The notes beneath the pieces are model-generated. The model worked only from the letters and a program-made list of their open reading frames with translations, searched no databases and was not told the DNA's origin. From Candidatus Jettenia caeni (GTDB lineage: Bacteria > Planctomycetota > Brocadiia > Brocadiales > Brocadiaceae), in assembly GCA_000296795.1 (NCBI GenBank), contig BAFH01000003.1, positions 1,550,401 through 1,614,400 of the forward strand: DNA of 64,000 nucleotides, written 5' to 3'. Positions 27,226 to 35,372 of this stretch are shown in pieces. Each line of letters opens with the position of its first letter. Positions within the stretch are counted from its first letter, which is position 1. A program made the position numbers and the translations under genes.

Positions 27226-28287
27226 ATGAACCAAAATTCGCCAGATATAAAATCGTTATTAAATCAATTCTCTTTACAAAAGTTTCTTACAAAACGGCTT
27301 TTAAGATTTATTCATGACGAAGGCATATTCCAGCTTCTCGCATCTATGCAAAGATTTGTTATCGATGAAGTTATTGAAACACTTCAGCTCAAATCAGGAT
27401 ACCGCCTTCAGGATGAAACGAGAATTCGGATGGTAAAAGTGCTTATCGATCTGCTGTATGAATGTGAATATCTGGTTTATAAAAATAATGTATATCAATG
27501 GAATCGTGGCAGAAATTTAAAGATATGTTTGGAAGATGAAGAACGTAAAGTTGTGGAGTCCTCATTGAGGGGAATGGTTGATTTTTTTGAAGAATGTATA
27601 GGTTATGCCGGTGATTTTTTCAGAGGCGCTGCGCCACGTTTTCGTTTTGACAATGGATCAACATCTGCATGGGAAAGGTTTCTGGGGAATGCAGAGTTCA
27701 GTTTTATTCGTTCTGTCCTTTTAAAATTATTGATGTTTGAGAAAAGAGACACAGGTAATATCCTTGATCTTTGTTACGGACCGGGCTTTGGTCTTGCTCA
27801 GATACAGGAACGATTACCTGAAGTAAGATTAATGGCATTAGATTTTACCGATAATTTCTACCGGCAGGCAGCAGGCAGATTACCGGATGCTCACGCTGTC
27901 AAATGGATTAAATCTGAGTTATGGAACGGTTTTGGTACGCCCCTGCCTTTTGATGATAACACCGTTGATAGTGTGCTTTTTACCTGTGCTGACCCGTATA
28001 TACCTTCAGAATGGCGGGAATATGTTTACCGTGATTTATTCAGGATATTGAAACAGGGAGGAACGCTCGGGATTATGACCCATAGTTATCCTGACCGTGA
28101 GAAGAAATATGTAAGAGATACATGGATAAGGGCAGGTATTTTATGTCATGATTTTTCAGAAAGTGTTTGTGAAGGATGGCAGGGATTTTATAATGCGGAA
28201 GATTCTCTGAACCTTTTTAAAGAAATTGGTTACCATATTTACGCCGTTATGCTGAACGCATCCGTATGGAGACTTGATAAGCCATGA
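27226..28287 (+). CDS. SAM-dependent methyltransferase
   Basis: 353 residues. The N-terminal 165 residues are helical and look like the dimerisation/winged-helix part of O-methyltransferases. A class I SAM-binding domain follows: ILDLCYGPGFGLAQIQ (motif I, with Cys-Tyr instead of the usual Gly run), LMALDFTD (motif II) and RILKQGGTLGIMTH (post-III). It methylates an oxygen, carbon or nitrogen of an unknown acceptor. Its stop overlaps the next ketosynthase start (ATGA). Aryl polyene clusters carry a methyltransferase in a like position. Confidence 0.85.
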   Translation: MNQNSPDIKSLLNQFSLQKFLTKRLLRFIHDEGIFQLLASMQRFVIDEVIETLQLKSGYRLQDETRIRMVKVLIDLLYECEYLVYKNNVYQWNRGRNLKICLEDEERKVVESSLRGMVDFFEECIGYAGDFFRGAAPRFRFDNGSTSAWERFLGNAEFSFIRSVLLKLLMFEKRDTGNILDLCYGPGFGLAQIQERLPEVRLMALDFTDNFYRQAAGRLPDAHAVKWIKSELWNGFGTPLPFDDNTVDSVLFTCADPYIPSEWREYVYRDLFRILKQGGTLGIMTHSYPDREKKYVRDTWIRAGILCHDFSESVCEGWQGFYNAEDSLNLFKEIGYHIYAVMLNASVWRLDKP

Positions 28288-29465
28288 GAGAAAGGGTATG
28301 TGTAACAGGTATCGGTATGATTACGCCCATAAAGCCTTTTCAGGGCATGGATGAATTCTGGAATGCGCTATGCTCCGGAGAAGATGCCATAAAGAAAATA
28401 AAACCTCCTATGTTCAATCATGACAAAGAATGGTTAATGGCAAGTATTGATCTGTCTGATTTTCCAAATCCTGTCAGTCCGGAAGATAAACTTCAGTTTC
28501 TTGTAGAAAAAGCATTTACTATGGCGCGAGACGATGCGCATTTGCAGGGAGATCAAACCATAGGATTATCCATTGGAACTGTGCTGGGAAATGTACTATG
28601 CAAAGAAAAAAGATTGATGGAACAGAGAACATATCATAGGGGATATTATCCTGAGAATGAATCGCTTTCTTACATTACCTCACATCTTGTATCCAAATAT
28701 AAGGTAAACGGGCCGGGTATCACCGTCTCTACTGCCTGTGCTTCCGGGACCGATGCCATTGGAGTGGCAGCAAGGAAGATATTTGCCGGAAAGGCAGATT
28801 GTATGATTGCAGGTGGTGTTGATGTGCTCAGCGATTTTGCTATTACCGGATTTCATGCCTTTCAAGCTATCACAGAAGAAAAGGTCAGGCCCTTTGATAA
28901 AAACAGGAGCGGGCTTGCGTTTGGCGAGGGCGCAGCCTTTGTTGTGCTTGAATCCGAACGGTGTGCTGTCCGAAGAAAAGCGAAAATATACGGCAGCTTT
29001 CTGGGATATGCTTCACGGGCTGATGCTCATCATATGACCGGTCCTCACAAAGAAGGCCGGGGGCTTGCTCATGCTATTACTCAAGCATTGTTACAAGCCA
29101 ATCTCAAACCTGATGAGATTGACTATATTAATGCTCATGGCACGGGAACCGTTTACAACGATCTTATGGAGACAAAGGCAATAAAAAAGGCGCTCGGAAA
29201 TGCCGCATACGATATACCCATAAGCTCTACGAAATCCATGCTGGGGCATTCCTTTGGTGCCGCAGGTGTTATTGAAGCAATTTGCTGCCTGCTTTCTATG
29301 AATACCAGGACTATACCTCCTACGATTAATTTTCAGGAATGTGACCCTGCCTGTGACCTTGATTATGTTCCAAACATTGCAAGAAGACACCAGGTGAAGG
29401 TTGCTCTGTCCCTCTCTGCCGGGTTTGGCGGACAAAATTCCGCTCTCGTATTTGGTGAATTATGA
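28284..29465 (+). CDS. Ketosynthase (FabF-like), second catalytically complete copy
   Basis: 393 residues with a full triad: C152 (VSTACASGTDAIG), H285 (NAHGTGT) and H322 (SMLGHSFGAAGVIEA). It is a close relative of the 24905 enzyme but distinct in the first 140 residues, so the two may act at different steps (start versus extension). ATGA overlap with the methyltransferase and with the truncated ketosynthase downstream. Confidence 0.95.
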   Translation: MRERVCVTGIGMITPIKPFQGMDEFWNALCSGEDAIKKIKPPMFNHDKEWLMASIDLSDFPNPVSPEDKLQFLVEKAFTMARDDAHLQGDQTIGLSIGTVLGNVLCKEKRLMEQRTYHRGYYPENESLSYITSHLVSKYKVNGPGITVSTACASGTDAIGVAARKIFAGKADCMIAGGVDVLSDFAITGFHAFQAITEEKVRPFDKNRSGLAFGEGAAFVVLESERCAVRRKAKIYGSFLGYASRADAHHMTGPHKEGRGLAHAITQALLQANLKPDEIDYINAHGTGTVYNDLMETKAIKKALGNAAYDIPISSTKSMLGHSFGAAGVIEAICCLLSMNTRTIPPTINFQECDPACDLDYVPNIARRHQVKVALSLSAGFGGQNSALVFGEL

Positions 29466-30058
29466 CGCCTGTTATTACCGGTTTGAGTAAGCTGGTTAGT
29501 TGTGACCTGGATAAGGATATCTCTCGCATGAATGAACAGATCAGGCACATGCGATTTGTTCATGACCTGGAGAAATTGGTAGTTACCGCCGTTGGATTGG
29601 TTTTATACGATGCCGGTATGTCTTTTCCGGTGGGGAATGAAGATATTGGTCTTTACGTAGAGGTAGACAATGCAATAGAAGATATTAAGAGCGAATATTT
29701 TAACAACATTCTGTCTGAAGGTATTCTGGGTGCAAGTCCACTCCTTTTCCCGTTTACCTCTCCCAATGCGCTTACAGCACAAGCAACTATAGCTTTTGAT
29801 ATACGGGGGGAAAGCATTACCCTTCCTATTCAGCGCTCATCGAAAGATGTTATCGAGTATGCAATGGACTGTATTATTGGACGATATACAAAAATGGCAA
29901 TTGCAGGGGGAATAACAACAGACCGATCACAGACTTCTTGTTCTGAAACCGTAAAAGCTCCTGTGTATACGGCTGAGTTCTTCTTTCTTGAAGACAGGAA
30001 AAGCGCTGTGGCGCGCGGGGTAAAGGTATACCACCGTGTAATGGATGGGAGTATATGA
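29462..30058 (+). CDS. Half-length inactive ketosynthase homologue
   Basis: 198 residues covering only the N-terminal half of a thiolase fold. The stretch SITLPIQRSSKDVIEYAMDCIIGRYTKMAIAGGITT aligns with the ketosynthase active-site region, with Arg where the catalytic Cys sits. No His motif follows, because the protein stops there. It is not a broken gene: it is coupled to both neighbours by 4-base overlaps and is intact. It may be a structural partner of an active ketosynthase. It is a candidate for a scaffold or a chain-length determinant. Confidence 0.72.
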   Translation: MTPVITGLSKLVSCDLDKDISRMNEQIRHMRFVHDLEKLVVTAVGLVLYDAGMSFPVGNEDIGLYVEVDNAIEDIKSEYFNNILSEGILGASPLLFPFTSPNALTAQATIAFDIRGESITLPIQRSSKDVIEYAMDCIIGRYTKMAIAGGITTDRSQTSCSETVKAPVYTAEFFFLEDRKSAVARGVKVYHRVMDGSI

Positions 30059-31362
30059 AGGCTTTTCATGGTATAGATAAGCTCTCCGTGGGTGAGATAA
30101 AGAAGATACAGGATGAGTTGTTATCCGATACGATTCGTTACGCCTATGAAATGTCTGTTTACTACAGAAGGGTTTTTGACAGGCATGGTATATCGCCGGC
30201 TGATATGAAAACGGTTGAATTTCTCGACACATTACCATGTACCAGCAAACTGGATATTTCGAAGGATAACTGGGCGTTTTTATCGGTGAAAAGAGAATCT
30301 ATTGCAGAAATTGTTTCAACTACGGGTACAACAGGAGAGCCTGTTTTTATAGCTCTTACAGGCAATGATATAGAACGTCTTGCCTATAATGAGGAAAGGA
30401 GCTTCGGTTATACAGGGGCAGGGAAAGAGGATTTATTTCATATAGCCGTTACCTGTGATAATCTTTTTATTGCCGGCATCGCATACTACAGAGGGTTGAT
30501 AAGACTTGGCGCATCTGTTGTCAGAATAGGGCCACAAAGTATCGTCAGACACTTTGATCTGATAAAAAAACTAAAACCCAATGGAATTGTTGCTGTACCA
30601 TCATTTCTGTTTTATCTGATATGTCGCGCACATGAGAACGAATTAGATATGAAAAAATTTGGTATAGAGAAAATAGTCCTCATTGGTGATAGTATCAGAA
30701 ATGTAGATTTTAGCGCCAATACGCTTGGCTGTTTGATTGAGGATGCATTTGATGAGAGATGCTACTCAACGTATGGTATCACTGAGGGACAGGTCTCATT
30801 TTGCGAATGTGAATTTCACCAGGGACTCCACAGTCATCCAGACCTTGTTATTGTGGAGATTGTTGATGATCATGGGAAACCGCTAAAAGACAATGAGATA
30901 GGGGAGTTGGTATTAACCCCTCTTCAGCTTCAGGGTATGCCGTTGATAAGATACAAAACGGGAGATATTACGTTTAAACTATCAAGCCCTTGCCTTTGTG
31001 GGAGAAATTCAGTCCGCATTGGTCCCATTTTAGGACGCAAACACCAGAGATTGAAAGTTGCGGGAGTTACGCTGTATCCCAAGACAATTGAAAATACTAT
31101 CCTCGGTATAAAAGACATCATAAACTACCAAATAGAGGTATACACAGGGAATGACCAGACAGACCACATAATCTTAAGAGTGGGCGCTTACAGAAATGAT
31201 AAGAGTTTCAAATCATTTTTAGTTGATTCTCTTCGTGCACGGGCAAAGGTAACGCCGGAGATAGAGATCGAGTCGCCCGAGGAGATAGAGAAGAGACTTT
31301 TTGAAGGCGGGAGTCGGAAGGCAATTACATTTAAGGACAGGAGAATTAAATTGTATGAGTAA
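30055..31362 (+). CDS. PaaK-like adenylate-forming ligase
   Basis: 435 residues of the ANL superfamily, closest in look to phenylacetate-CoA ligase. The phosphate-binding loop is STTGTTGEPV; the adenine motif is YSTYGITEGQ; the hinge region is YKTGDITFKL; and the C-terminal GRKHQRLKVAGVTLYP is the usual ligase motif. It would activate a carboxylic acid as AMP and pass it to CoA or ACP. Here it may load an aromatic or fatty starter unit onto the ACP. A CGRN motif with Cys-X-Cys is present (SSPCLCGRN). Confidence 0.9.
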   Translation: MKAFHGIDKLSVGEIKKIQDELLSDTIRYAYEMSVYYRRVFDRHGISPADMKTVEFLDTLPCTSKLDISKDNWAFLSVKRESIAEIVSTTGTTGEPVFIALTGNDIERLAYNEERSFGYTGAGKEDLFHIAVTCDNLFIAGIAYYRGLIRLGASVVRIGPQSIVRHFDLIKKLKPNGIVAVPSFLFYLICRAHENELDMKKFGIEKIVLIGDSIRNVDFSANTLGCLIEDAFDERCYSTYGITEGQVSFCECEFHQGLHSHPDLVIVEIVDDHGKPLKDNEIGELVLTPLQLQGMPLIRYKTGDITFKLSSPCLCGRNSVRIGPILGRKHQRLKVAGVTLYPKTIENTILGIKDIINYQIEVYTGNDQTDHIILRVGAYRNDKSFKSFLVDSLRARAKVTPEIEIESPEEIEKRLFEGGSRKAITFKDRRIKLYE

Positions 31363-32431
31363 TACCACAGATACCATCAATGAACTGAGTTTTACTGATG
31401 AAGAAATTATGGAATGTCTTGCGAAAAAAGGGCTGCTTTCTATAGAACTTGAGTTTACGAAGAAATGTAATCTCAGATGTCTTTATTGTTACTCCAGTGC
31501 GGGAGAACCGGCTAAGGATGAATTGAGTATCGATGAATTAAAATCAGTTGTATTTCAGGCGAAAAATTTAGGAGCAAAAAAGATCGTTCTCTTAGGTGGA
31601 GGAGAGCCGTTACTCTATAAAGACTTAGAGGAGATAGTTGACTATATAAATTCTCTTGGACTACAACAAATACTCTTTACCAATGGCGTACTCATCGATG
31701 AGGAAATAGCGGGGTTTCTCTTTAAAAACAAGGTTTCTGTTGTTATAAAGCGTAACAGCTTCAAGCCAGAGGTTCAGGATATGCTTGCAGATATAAAAGG
31801 AACGTTTAAGCATATACAAAAAGGAATAACCATTTTGATGGAGACAGGGTATCCCCAAAAAGAGATCTCATTGGGTATACAAACTATTATCTGCAAACAA
31901 AATATAGACGAGATTCCATCCATGTGGATATGGGCGCGAGAGAGAGGAATTATTCCTTACTTTGAGGTGTTAACCTATCAGGGGCGCGCAAAGGAAAACA
32001 AAGAACTATCGGTATCCCCGTCTGAAATCAAGGATGTCTTTGAGCGTTTAGAGATGATAGATACTACCTTTGGTATTCCATGGAAATCACATCCAAAAAT
32101 TGCAGCCTTTTCATGCAAACGACATCTTTACAGTTGTCTTATCAATTCTCAGGGCTATATTCAGGCTTGTACAGGAGTTGATATGCCAATTGGAAATATC
32201 AGAGAAAAATCACTCAAAGAGATCCTTAAAAATAGTGAGGTAATAACGAATCTCAGAGATATCTATGAAAAAATAGATGGTTATTGTAAAACGTGTGAAC
32301 ATAATACCAGTTGTTATGGCTGCAGGGGAAATGCATATCAGATAACAGGCAATTATTTGGCCTCTGACCCAAAATGCGGGAGTTGTAAAAAGGAATCGAA
32401 TGAACATTTTGCTCATATCTGTCAACGATGA
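31355..32431 (+). CDS. Radical SAM/SPASM protein
   Basis: 358 residues. The cluster motif is C38-X3-C42-X2-C45 (KCNLRCLYCYSSAG), with GGGEPLLYKDL and LFTNGVLI typical of the SPASM subfamily. The C-terminal SPASM cysteines are CKTCEHNTSCYGCRGNAY and DPKC. SPASM enzymes bind one or two extra 4Fe-4S clusters and do difficult oxidations or crosslinks. The ATG at 31355 overlaps the ligase gene by 8 bases and has GGAG before it. It may modify an acyl chain, but the family also acts on peptides. Confidence 0.9.
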   Translation: MSNTTDTINELSFTDEEIMECLAKKGLLSIELEFTKKCNLRCLYCYSSAGEPAKDELSIDELKSVVFQAKNLGAKKIVLLGGGEPLLYKDLEEIVDYINSLGLQQILFTNGVLIDEEIAGFLFKNKVSVVIKRNSFKPEVQDMLADIKGTFKHIQKGITILMETGYPQKEISLGIQTIICKQNIDEIPSMWIWARERGIIPYFEVLTYQGRAKENKELSVSPSEIKDVFERLEMIDTTFGIPWKSHPKIAAFSCKRHLYSCLINSQGYIQACTGVDMPIGNIREKSLKEILKNSEVITNLRDIYEKIDGYCKTCEHNTSCYGCRGNAYQITGNYLASDPKCGSCKKESNEHFAHICQR

Positions 32432-33770
32432 AACAGATCCATATCCGGTGACGCCATTAGGCGTTGCATATATTGCAAAAGCTCTGAAAAACAAAGGGCA
32501 TACGGTGTATGTTCTTGATCTGTGCTTTGTTGAAGACGCTTATCGTGCGGTTGGAGATATCCTGAAAGGCTTTTTACCGGATATTATTGGCTTATCTATC
32601 AGGAACATTGATAATCTTACCTATAAGAAAAGTATTTTTTACCTGCCACGGATTCGGGATATAGTTACTTTTATAAAGAAGAATACGTCCGTTCCTGTCA
32701 TAGTTGGAGGTTCAGGTTTTTCTATCTTTCCGGAAGAGGTTTTGAGGTATTTACATCTGGATATCGGCATTGTAGGGGAAGGAGAAACTGCTGTATCGCT
32801 GATTGCAGATGGGATTGAAAATGGCAGCGACATATACCATATACCAAATCTCTGTTATATTAGCGATGGAATATTTAAACAAAATAACCTGTGCAGTGAT
32901 TGTATTCAGAATACACCTGACCGGACACTTTTCGATAATAAAAGATATCTCGAACTAGGCGGTATGGCCAACATACAGTCAAAAAGGGGATGTCCATTCA
33001 GATGTACCTACTGTACCTATCCAAATATCGAAGGTAATAAACTAAGATTGAAAGAGCCGGGTCCTGTCGCAGCAGAGTTAAAGGAAATGAAGGCTAACTA
33101 TGATATTGATTATGTGTTTTTTGTCGATGATATATTTAACTTCCCGGAGGAACATGCCGGTGCAGTATGCGAAGAGATAATAAAAAACAGTCTGAACATT
33201 AACTGGACATGCTTTGCAACTCCAAAAGGAATGACTCCGGAACTTGCTAAATTAATGAAAATGGCAGGCTGTAAGGGAATTGAATTTGGAACAGATGCAG
33301 GCTCTGAGAAAACACTGAAAGGATTGGGTAAATCTTTTACTCTCGATGATGTAGCACATGCGACTGAATATTGTAAAAACATTGGCTTGCCTGCTGCCCA
33401 TTATGTTATAATTGGCGGTCCGGAGGAAGATAATTCAACCTTAACAGAGACATTCACTTTTTTTAAAAAGAATAAACCAACGGCAATTATTGCATTACTG
33501 GGAATTAGAATATATCCAAATACCCTTATTTACCACAAGGCTATAGAAGATTGTATTATTGAGAAAGATGAGAATTTACTGGAACCAATATTCTATATAA
33601 CACCACACATGAGTGAAGAGGCATTATTTCACAAAGTTTCTGAATATGCTGCGCACAGGTATAATTGGATTGTTCCTAATCTTGATTTAAGATGTAATAC
33701 CAGCATGCTAACCAAATTAAGAAGTATGGGCAGGAGAGGGCCACTATGGAATTTATTTGCACAAACGTAA
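32400..33770 (+). CDS. B12-binding-type radical SAM protein, second copy
   Basis: 456 residues. B12-type N-terminal domain (LLISVNDETDPYPVTPLGVAYIA, IIGLSIRN, PVIVGGSGFSIFPEE, GIVGEGE) and radical SAM core with C198-X3-C202-X2-C205 (KRGCPFRCTYC). No classical DxHxxG is visible. It overlaps the SPASM gene by 32 bases. It shares architecture with 21268-22611 but differs in sequence, so the two probably act at different steps. With the SPASM and the first radical SAM enzymes, it makes four radical enzymes in one block. Confidence 0.9.
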   Translation: MNILLISVNDETDPYPVTPLGVAYIAKALKNKGHTVYVLDLCFVEDAYRAVGDILKGFLPDIIGLSIRNIDNLTYKKSIFYLPRIRDIVTFIKKNTSVPVIVGGSGFSIFPEEVLRYLHLDIGIVGEGETAVSLIADGIENGSDIYHIPNLCYISDGIFKQNNLCSDCIQNTPDRTLFDNKRYLELGGMANIQSKRGCPFRCTYCTYPNIEGNKLRLKEPGPVAAELKEMKANYDIDYVFFVDDIFNFPEEHAGAVCEEIIKNSLNINWTCFATPKGMTPELAKLMKMAGCKGIEFGTDAGSEKTLKGLGKSFTLDDVAHATEYCKNIGLPAAHYVIIGGPEEDNSTLTETFTFFKKNKPTAIIALLGIRIYPNTLIYHKAIEDCIIEKDENLLEPIFYITPHMSEEALFHKVSEYAAHRYNWIVPNLDLRCNTSMLTKLRSMGRRGPLWNLFAQT

Positions 33771-33824
33771 GGATGTAAATTATAGGGTTAAAACTATTAG
33801 TATCAGTGGAGGCGTATACGGAAT

Positions 33825-34076
33825 ATGTACGATACTATTCAAAGGCTTAAGGAGTTACTGGTGACAAGATTGAAGCTCAAGGTTGGAGTAGATAAAATAA
33901 AAGACGATACACCACTTTTTGGCCCTAATAGTCTGGGCCTTGATTCCATAGATGTATTGGAAATGGTTATTGTTATTAAGAAAGAATTTGGCGTTGAGAT
34001 AATGGATAGAGAAACTTCCGAAAATATCTTTACATCAGTCGGCTCAATAGCAAGGTATATAGAAGAAAACAGATGA
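33825..34076 (+). CDS. Acyl carrier protein
   Basis: 83 residues, with the phosphopantetheine Ser at residue 41 in LGLDSIDVLE. It has the four-helix pattern and acidic content of an ACP. It carries the growing chain as a thioester. It lies immediately before the dehydratase gene (4-base overlap). A 54-base gap separates it from the B12-type radical SAM gene upstream, the longest gap in this part of the block, so a second internal promoter or ribosome binding control is possible. Confidence 0.95.
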   Translation: MYDTIQRLKELLVTRLKLKVGVDKIKDDTPLFGPNSLGLDSIDVLEMVIVIKKEFGVEIMDRETSENIFTSVGSIARYIEENR

Positions 34077-34486
34077 GCGATTTGTATCCATTTCCCTCAG
34101 AAATACTCCCTCACTCTTATCCTTTCATTCTGATCGATAAAATAGTTGAATTTGAAGAGGAAAAACGCATTGTATGTCTGAAAAACATTAGTAATAATGA
34201 TGAATTTCTTCAGGGGCACTTTAAGAATAATCCTGTAATGCCAGGTTCTCTTATTCTCGAAGCAATGGCACAGGCATCCGGTTTAATAATTGGCAGTAAA
34301 AAATCAAAAATGGCCTATTTATGCAGGGTAAAAGACGCCAAATTCAGAAAACCTGTTGTGCCTGGAGACCAGCTTATTATCACTTCGTCTCTGATTGATA
34401 AGCTTCCGCCACTCTATATCTTTGAGACTGGTGCGTCTGTTGGGGGTGAAGTTGTTTCTGAGGCCGGGATAAGTCTCTCTTTTTGA
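34073..34486 (+). CDS. FabZ-like 3-hydroxyacyl-ACP dehydratase
   Basis: 137 residues of hot-dog fold with the FabZ motifs LPHSYPFILID and GHFKNNPVMPGSLILEAMAQ. The catalytic His49 and Glu63 are in place. It dehydrates 3-hydroxyacyl-ACP to enoyl-ACP. It is the only reducing/dehydrating-cycle enzyme besides ketosynthases here: there is no ketoreductase or enoyl reductase in the block, so reduction must come from elsewhere (probably FabG) and the double bonds would be kept. Confidence 0.93.
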   Translation: MSDLYPFPSEILPHSYPFILIDKIVEFEEEKRIVCLKNISNNDEFLQGHFKNNPVMPGSLILEAMAQASGLIIGSKKSKMAYLCRVKDAKFRKPVVPGDQLIITSSLIDKLPPLYIFETGASVGGEVVSEAGISLSF

Positions 34487-34498
34487 AATTTTGAGGTA

Positions 34499-35359
34499 AT
34501 GAATAGTATACAACAGGTAAATTGCAATATTTGCGGTGTTGATGATACGTCCCTGATTGCAGTTCAGAATGGATACCGGATGGTAAAATGCAAAAATTGC
34601 GGGCTTGTGTATCTCAATTCAAGGCCGGATCAACAGACGTTACTAAAGCTCTATGCAGACTATCACCAAAGGGAAGGAAAGGACGAGGATGTATGGGCAA
34701 GACTTATGGAGAAAAATTTCAAGGAAGTTTCATTGCTTTTACATAAGATATTTCCGGAGAAAGGGAAAATACTTGATGTTGGGTGTGGTTATGGACACTT
34801 CATTGAGATAATGCAGGATTGTGGATGGTTTGCACAGGGAGTTGATCCATCCTCAGGGACTTTATATCATGCTAAAAGGAAGGGGCTGAATGTCATTGAG
34901 ACATCAGTTGACGATAGTTCATTTCCTGATAATTTTTTTGACGTTGTAACAGCGTTTTATGTCCTTGAGCATCTTCCCGATCCACTTTCTACAGCAAAGA
35001 AGATTTTTGAGATGCTAAAACCGGGAGGTGTTATCGTTATAAGGGTTCCTCATACAACGCCAATAGTCAGATTTCTTTCCGTTTTTACCATAGATAATAA
35101 TCTTTATGATGCGCCATATCATCTCTATGATTTTTCGCCCATGACAATCACCGTATTACTGAAAAAAGCGGGATTCTCATTAATTCAGGTAATGCCCGGT
35201 AGTCCAACACTTCCACCAAAGCGCTTTGAGAGGGTTATATCTCTCGTTTCCGGTTATTTTTCTCAGGTTCTTTTTGTAATGAGCAGAGGCAAATTCCTTC
35301 TGCCGGGAACCAGTAAAACAATTATTGCTGTGAAACAGATAGAAAACAGGGTTTCATGA
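34499..35359 (+). CDS. Methyltransferase with N-terminal zinc-ribbon-like Cys motif
   Basis: 286 residues. The N-terminus has CNICG and CKNCG pairs (residues 8-35), a short zinc-ribbon-like motif common in this methyltransferase group. Class I SAM-binding motif ILDVGCGYGHFIEIM and the post-motif FDVVTAFYVLEHLPDP are clear. The last 60 residues are hydrophobic and may meet the membrane. It starts 12 bases after the dehydratase stop. It methylates an unknown acceptor, likely in the lipid's head or chain. Confidence 0.88.
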   Translation: MNSIQQVNCNICGVDDTSLIAVQNGYRMVKCKNCGLVYLNSRPDQQTLLKLYADYHQREGKDEDVWARLMEKNFKEVSLLLHKIFPEKGKILDVGCGYGHFIEIMQDCGWFAQGVDPSSGTLYHAKRKGLNVIETSVDDSSFPDNFFDVVTAFYVLEHLPDPLSTAKKIFEMLKPGGVIVIRVPHTTPIVRFLSVFTIDNNLYDAPYHLYDFSPMTITVLLKKAGFSLIQVMPGSPTLPPKRFERVISLVSGYFSQVLFVMSRGKFLLPGTSKTIIAVKQIENRVS

Positions 35360-35372
35360 CCTCAAGATAAAG

